NCBI RefSeq assembly: GCF_020520425.1
Contig: NC_079490.1
Location: forward strand, 122,098,715 to 122,162,714
Reading direction: 5' to 3'
DNA length: 64,000 bases
DNA from: Spinacia oleracea
Lineage: Eukaryota > Streptophyta > Magnoliopsida > Caryophyllales > Amaranthaceae
The position numbers and the translations under genes were made by a program. Shown here in pieces: positions 59,641 through 64,000 of the stretch. The first letter of the stretch is position 1; the number at the start of each line of letters is the position of its first letter. The notes beneath the pieces were generated by a model, which was not told the DNA's origin, did no database searches, and saw nothing but the letters and a program-made list of their open reading frames with translations.

Positions 59641-60077
59641 TCTTCTTTCCTTGAATTATTAAAATCCATTTTTGTTTGTCGAAACTTTGATTTAAAGGAG
59701 GGAGCCAAACTTGTTATGTTGCATCTAAATACAATGAATTTGGCACTCCTAAAAGTGAGAAAAAAGTGGTGTTTAAAGCCCTGATTAGCCTTTATATTGA
59801 ATGTATGGTATTGGGGTTACGCACACCTATATTTGGTAATCAGTTTTTTTTTTCTTTTTGTTCTTGACAACATAATACGTTAACAGTTACAGCCCTTTTC
59901 TAGCTTTAATAGCTAGATTATGAGCCTTTAAACAGCAATTCTAGGAATCAGTAGTATTGTTGATTACAAAGTTGTGCTTTTGTTTGACATATTTCCTAAT
60001 AATTTTCATGAATGGCCATTTTACACAATAAATTACTACGTATGTTAGTATGTTGGAAGGTTGGTTCATATTCTAAA

Positions 60078-60100
60078 CTAGATAAGTGCCTATGCGATCA
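60078..60100 (-). mobile_element. Helitron 3' end, decayed
   Basis: On the minus strand this ends CACTTATCTAG followed by T (A at 60077), with a weakened hairpin just inside. The body would extend to the right. The 5' end is not identified. Confidence 0.4.
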
Positions 60101-60208
60101 CGGTTGAAAAAAAGAATTATTTGTTGCGAACCGTTCTTATAGTATTAAATATATATTTAAATAATTAAGAAATAACAGTATAAACATGAGCTTTGTTCTA
60201 ATAATCAA

Positions 60209-60237
60209 CTAGTTTTCTGATCCGTGCAAGGCATGGC
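60209..60237 (-). mobile_element. second Helitron 3' end
   Basis: On the minus strand, hairpin CCATGC-CTT-GCACGG (60222-60236) is followed 9 nt later by CTAG (60209-60212) and then T. The body extends to the right, and the Mutator-type element lies in it. The 5' end was not identified. Confidence 0.55.
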
Positions 60238-60577
60238 TTAGTCTTAGCGCAAATATGATGGTGCAGGGGTGTGTACAGTGCTCTTGGTGCATTGGTGTCC
60301 AAACGACATGCAATAAATGTAAAACGCGGATATCTTGTTGAATCCGGAGAAGAAAAGAACAAACGTTGTTTTTTTGATAAAAAAAGAACAAACGTTGTTC
60401 TTTTGTTAAAAAAAAGAACAATGACTGCTCTGTCCCTTTTTTTCGTTCTTTTGTTTTTCACTCCATTTTTCTGGTATATATACCTTCTTTTTTATAATTT
60501 TCGAATCAGAATTTGTGAAGAGGAGAGAGAAAAACTATGGAAATGAGAGAGAAACTGTGAAGAGGAGAGAGAAAGTA

Positions 60578-60683
60578 ATGGAAAATTCTCAGATATTGGT
60601 TGATTTCTCTACTTTAATATCAAATTCTATTGATTCTTCTTCTTTAAATTTGAATTCCTCTGCTGATAATCCGAATTGTGAAG
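60578..60683 (+). CDS. possible first exon of a lost Mutator-element gene
   Basis: After a purine-rich leader, ATG at 60578 opens MENSQILVDFSTLISNSIDS and runs in frame to a donor-like GAAG|GTAATT at 60683. Short acidic/Ser-rich N termini like this precede the DNA-binding domain in FAR1-type proteins related to Mutator transposases, but the match is only one of style. No following exon was found, and the frame ends at 60703. Confidence 0.3.
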
Positions 60684-62099
60684 GTAATTTTACAATTTTT
60701 TAAAACGAATTACTTATTTATGATGATTTTGATTTCCATGTTCATTATTTTCATCATTTCAATTTATTTTGATTTTTTTGATAATTTCGATTTCTGCATT
60801 TCTCAATAACCTTGATTAATGTATTTTGATTCTATATTTTGATAATTTTGATGATTAATGTATTTTGATTATATATTTCTGATGATTTTGATTTCTGTTC
60901 TTTTTTCGATTTTATATGTTCTTTTAGTCTTATCTTTTGTTCTTTTATATATTGGTTCTCATATATGTCTAAGAGATTGTAATAATACAGAAAATAATTA
61001 TTGAACATGTTGTTCTTTTTTGCTTTAGCTTGTTGTTCTTTGTTCTTTTTTGCTTTAGCTTGTTGTTCTTTTGATATTACACACTTCAGATCAAATTGTT
61101 CTTTTACCATTTTTATTGTTCTTTTATCTTTTTGTTCTTTTTTCACATGGTTAAAATAAGTGTTCTACATGATATGTTATTTTCTGCTATTTTTAATGTT
61201 CTTTTTCTTTACTTTATTATGTTCTTTTATGCTCTATTGTTGTTCGTTTTTTTATTCGTAATGTTGTTTTACATGGTTAAAATAAGTGTTCTACATGATA
61301 TGTTCTTTTCTGTATTTATAATGTTCTTTTTCTTTATTTATAATGTTCTTTTAGGTTCATCCCCTTTTTGTTCTTTTGAGGAATTGCTTTGTTTATTCGG
61401 CCTCTCTTCTTGTTCTTTCAGCTGTTTTTGAAGATTTAACATCATTTGTTGCTGGTCAAGAAAAAGCTTCCTTTGCTCTTCAATACTGTACTTTTTGAAA
61501 AAAGAACAAACATAAAAGAACAGAACAACAAAACCCAAAAAAAAAAAAAAAACAAGTGCACCATTTTTATCATGAACATGGCTTGTATTTCTTCTCCTTC
61601 CCCCTCTTTTGTTTTATTTTTTTTTATTTTTCATTTTCTATATATATAATATTTCTCCTATTGGATTCATAACTTCTCATTTTAGAAACACATTTTTGAG
61701 AGAGAAAGAGGAGAGCTTTTAGTTTCTCCCAATAAAAGAGAGATTTTATGAGAGAGAAAGTTCAAAACAAAATTTCTCCTCCTTCTTTCTCTGAAATGTG
61801 ATTTTAATTGAATTAAGTTTACAAAAAACTAGTTTATTAAGCGAAATACTATTTCAATTTCGCTATTTTTTGAATTTTTTTATTCATTCAAAGAGGTTTA
61901 TGCTGTTGATGAAGGTGCATCGGGTGATTAAGGTAAATTTTCTCGTTCTTAATTCTATGTTCTTTTTAAATTTTAATGTTCTTTTCTTATAACTTTCTAT
62001 TTCTGTGGCATCAAAACAGTGTGTTCTTTTTTAGAATCAGCAATTGTTCTTTTTACATATTTATAGTGTTGTTTTCAGATATCTTTTGATAAATAAAAT

Positions 62100-62400
62100 A
62101 ACGGAATTAGAACATAAATTGGTTGAAAAAGAACATTTCCAGAACTTAAAAGAACAAGAAAAAATATAGATCTGGTTTTAAAGTTCATCAAAGGTTCGTC
62201 GTTTTATTTTTTAATTAGAACATAAATTGGTTGGAAAAGAACATTTCCAGAACTTGAACAAGAAAAATTATAAATCTGGTTTTAAAGTTCATCAAAGGTT
62301 CGTCGTTTTATTTTTTAATTAGAACATACTGTAAATTGGTTGGAAAAGTACATTTCCAGAACTTAAAAGAACAAGGAAAAATATTACTGCTTTTTATATT
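62100..62400. repeat. tandem repeat of about 105-110 bp, three copies
   Basis: Copies start with TTAGAACATA near 62107, 62215 and 62319 (the last with a small insertion) and share AAATTGGTTG, AAAGAACATTTCCAGAACTT, GAACAAG, TCTGGTTTTAAAGTTCATC and AAGGTTCGTCG. The third copy is partial. Confidence 0.88.
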
Positions 62401-62596
62401 TGTACCTTTTGTCTGATTTGTCAATATTCGTGTTCTTTTTGTTAGTGTTTTTTTTGTTAATGTTCTTTTGTTAATGTTCTTTTTTTTTTGCGGTTTTTAT
62501 TTTTGTTGCGTTTTATTGTTATTTATGTGCGTTTTGGGACAGGTGCACCAAGAGCACCATGCACACCCCTGCACAATCTGAGCGTTGTAGTCTTAG

Positions 62597-63250
62597 GATT
62601 TTGATTTTTTTTTTGTGTGTAATTTTTTTATATTTGGGTGGTTGGTGAATGTTTATTTTTAGTTTTGGTTGGATTCCATCTACATTTAAAAGTTGAAACA
62701 AATGGAATTGGTTTCTTTTCTTGCTAAAACCATCAGAAATTCTAATTCTTTTTGTTATTTGGTAAAGTGCAATTGTCTACCTAGATTAACAATATACTGG
62801 AGTACTCTAGGAGAAACTAATACTTTGCTAAGTTTACTAAATACTTTGTATTATTGCTTTAGCCTATTTGGGATAATGAATTGCCAAGTTTTAGCGCAAA
62901 GATAACGCCTTTTTAAAATGAACACTTACAAATAAAATCTTGACCTAATGCACAATAACAACAGTAGACCTGTAGAAGAAGCCCATGGAGAATTTTATTT
63001 CTTCAAATTTTGTATGGAAACATAATCATACACAGGTTTTTAATGAAGTATAAGTGCAAGAAATAGGTGTTATTTAATGTGTAAAGCAACTTAAGTGGAG
63101 CAATGGGTTACACAAATGGCCGGTTTGAATGGGAACTGATAAACAGACGATAAACTCTAACAGTAACCTGAACAAACTGCATCTTGTTCAACGCAAATGA
63201 CTTGACAGAAACGGGTCCATGTTGTTAAAGCCTGGACTCGGCAAGGCACT
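62597..63250. other. 3' flank of the glutamine synthetase relic
   Basis: It may include its former 3' UTR. No other gene or repeat recognised. Confidence 0.4.
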
Positions 63251-63892
63251 CTATGGTTTCCAAAGAAGGGTAATCTCCGCAATCATGGAAGTTACAACAT
63301 ACGGGTCCATGTTAGAAGCCGGCCTCCTGTCCTCAAAATATCCTTTTTCCTCCTCCTCAATGTCTCTTCCAACACGAACTGATGCCCCTCGGTTTGCTAC
63401 TCCCTGCCAGATGATTAACAAAATTAACCAGCTTTCTCAAAATCAATTGAGCAAATACTGAAACAGGATGAAAAGTAAATCCAAATACTAAAAGTAATGC
63501 CTGAATCAAGTACGGAGTAATATAATGGTGATATGAAAATAACACTTACCCACAAGTAGGTTGAAACGTTGGTTGTTTCGTCTTTACCAGTAAGACATCG
63601 TTCATTTCCTTCACCATAAGCAGCAATGTGCTCCTTGTGCCTCAATCCAAGATTTTCAATAGCCTGCTTGATGCTCATATCCACCACGCATCTTCCCTCA
63701 TGGACTTTGTGCTACAATCATTAACAATAACCTTTAGTCATTTATAGTTAACATTGTGAAAACTTTGTATACAAATTGTTCACCAAGGAATAAATACCCC
63801 CCGTAGTTTGTGTAAGCACCAACACCATTCCAGTCACCTATAATTGATTTTGGATCAAAAGAAAGAGCCACTACATCAATCTCAGTAATTCT
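63251..63892 (-). pseudogene. GLN1-like: cytosolic glutamine synthetase (GS1) relic, last three exons, continues beyond the window
   Basis: Glutamine synthetase joins ammonia to glutamate using ATP. The minus strand shows exons at about 63797-63892 (RITEI...[18 protein letters not shown]), 63550-63711 (STKSMRED, then [20 protein letters not shown]) and 63251-63403 ([34 protein letters not shown], ending LLWKP). The ending lacks the plastid-type C-terminal extension, so it is the cytosolic form. The introns are kept, so it is a duplicated, not a retrotransposed, copy. Signs of decay: an indel and frameshift after SMRED that gives an early TGA, the donor after TNY replaced by a G-run, and Tyr in place of the conserved His of the usual GAGAHTN motif that binds glutamate. 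A sequencing error could explain one of these but not all. Confidence 0.85.
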
Positions 63893-64000
63893 CTGTCAAC
63901 ATACAACCCAATAAATATACAGTTTATATTGACACTAAAATTTGATCTATACTATTCTAAAGAAAGTGAAAATTTATTTCAAAGATTAATTTTTTGTTGA
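63893..64000 (-). other. intron of the glutamine synthetase relic
   Basis: It starts after the acceptor CAG on the minus strand (63893-63895). Upstream exons lie outside the window. Confidence 0.6.

Larger units (their letters stand above)
60248..62587. mobile_element. Mutator-type element, 2.34 kb, non-autonomous, full of GTTCTTTT motifs
   Basis: Inverted ends of about 45 bp share GTGCAGGGGTGTG and GTGCTCTTGGTGCA (60261 onward, and inverted up to 62575). The 9-bp sequence TAGTCTTAG stands directly outside both ends (60239-60247 and 62588-62596), the target length of Mutator-like elements. The outermost 13 bp of the ends match poorly. Inside, GTTCTTTT or AAAAGAAC occurs more than 30 times. 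No transposase is present beyond a possible first exon. Confidence 0.72.

Noticed and set aside
61096-61649. Hydrophobic Phe-rich frames resembling membrane proteins
   Set aside because: They result from translating the T-rich GTTCTTTT motif field in the Mutator-type element.

Overview
The window looks like repeat-dense intergenic chromatin from a flowering plant nucleus, most likely a eudicot. Evidence: plant-type CACTA, hAT, Helitron, Copia and Tat-lineage Gypsy elements, GT-AG introns, and pieces of plant genes (an ethylene receptor, a GDSL esterase/lipase, a DUF4378 protein, cytosolic glutamine synthetase). A Caryophyllales source is only a guess from the style of the repeats. Only one host gene looks complete: a three-exon DUF4378 gene at 25198-26403 (-). 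A decayed cytosolic glutamine synthetase copy lies at the right edge.

Left block (1-23775): a nest of four DNA transposons. A plus-strand Helitron (about 1220-23774) contains a minus-strand Helitron (1541-23666). That contains an hAT element (2086-23613, exact 8-bp TSD), which in turn contains a 17.2-kb CACTA/EnSpm element (6173-23353, 3-bp TSD TGT). The hAT transposase (714 aa, one intron) reads intact. The CACTA carries a TnpD-type transposase (1091 aa) and a second gene of twelve exons that I can follow in frame: a TnpA-like En/Spm protein fused to a complete-looking Ulp1 (C48) protease, 813 aa in all. The CACTA has also captured two host fragments: the whole receiver-domain exon of an ETR1-type ethylene receptor, antisense inside an intron of the TnpA-Ulp1 gene, and one exon of a GDSL lipase, which abuts a tandem array of about 160-bp units.

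Middle (23776-27634): two MITEs flank the DUF4378 gene.

Retroelement block (27635-55963): fossil LTR elements, also nested. A heavily deleted Tat-lineage Gypsy (27635-55963) holds a Copia element (29332-42401, exact TSD, polyprotein frame looks whole) and a second Tat Gypsy (42831-52908, exact TSD, several breaks, with an antisense coding block before its 3' LTR). A 5'-truncated L1-type LINE (32076-34855, minus) sits in the Copia leader.

Right block (55964-64000): a SINE, tandem duplications, a (TA)n tract, an AT-rich Helitron-like repeat, a MITE and an orphan promoter-like segment. Next come two Helitron 3' ends and a 2.34-kb Mutator-type element (60248-62587, 9-bp TSD) filled with an interspersed GTTCTTTT motif. 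The glutamine synthetase pseudogene runs off the window at the end.

All calls come from reading the sequence by eye; no database search was possible.
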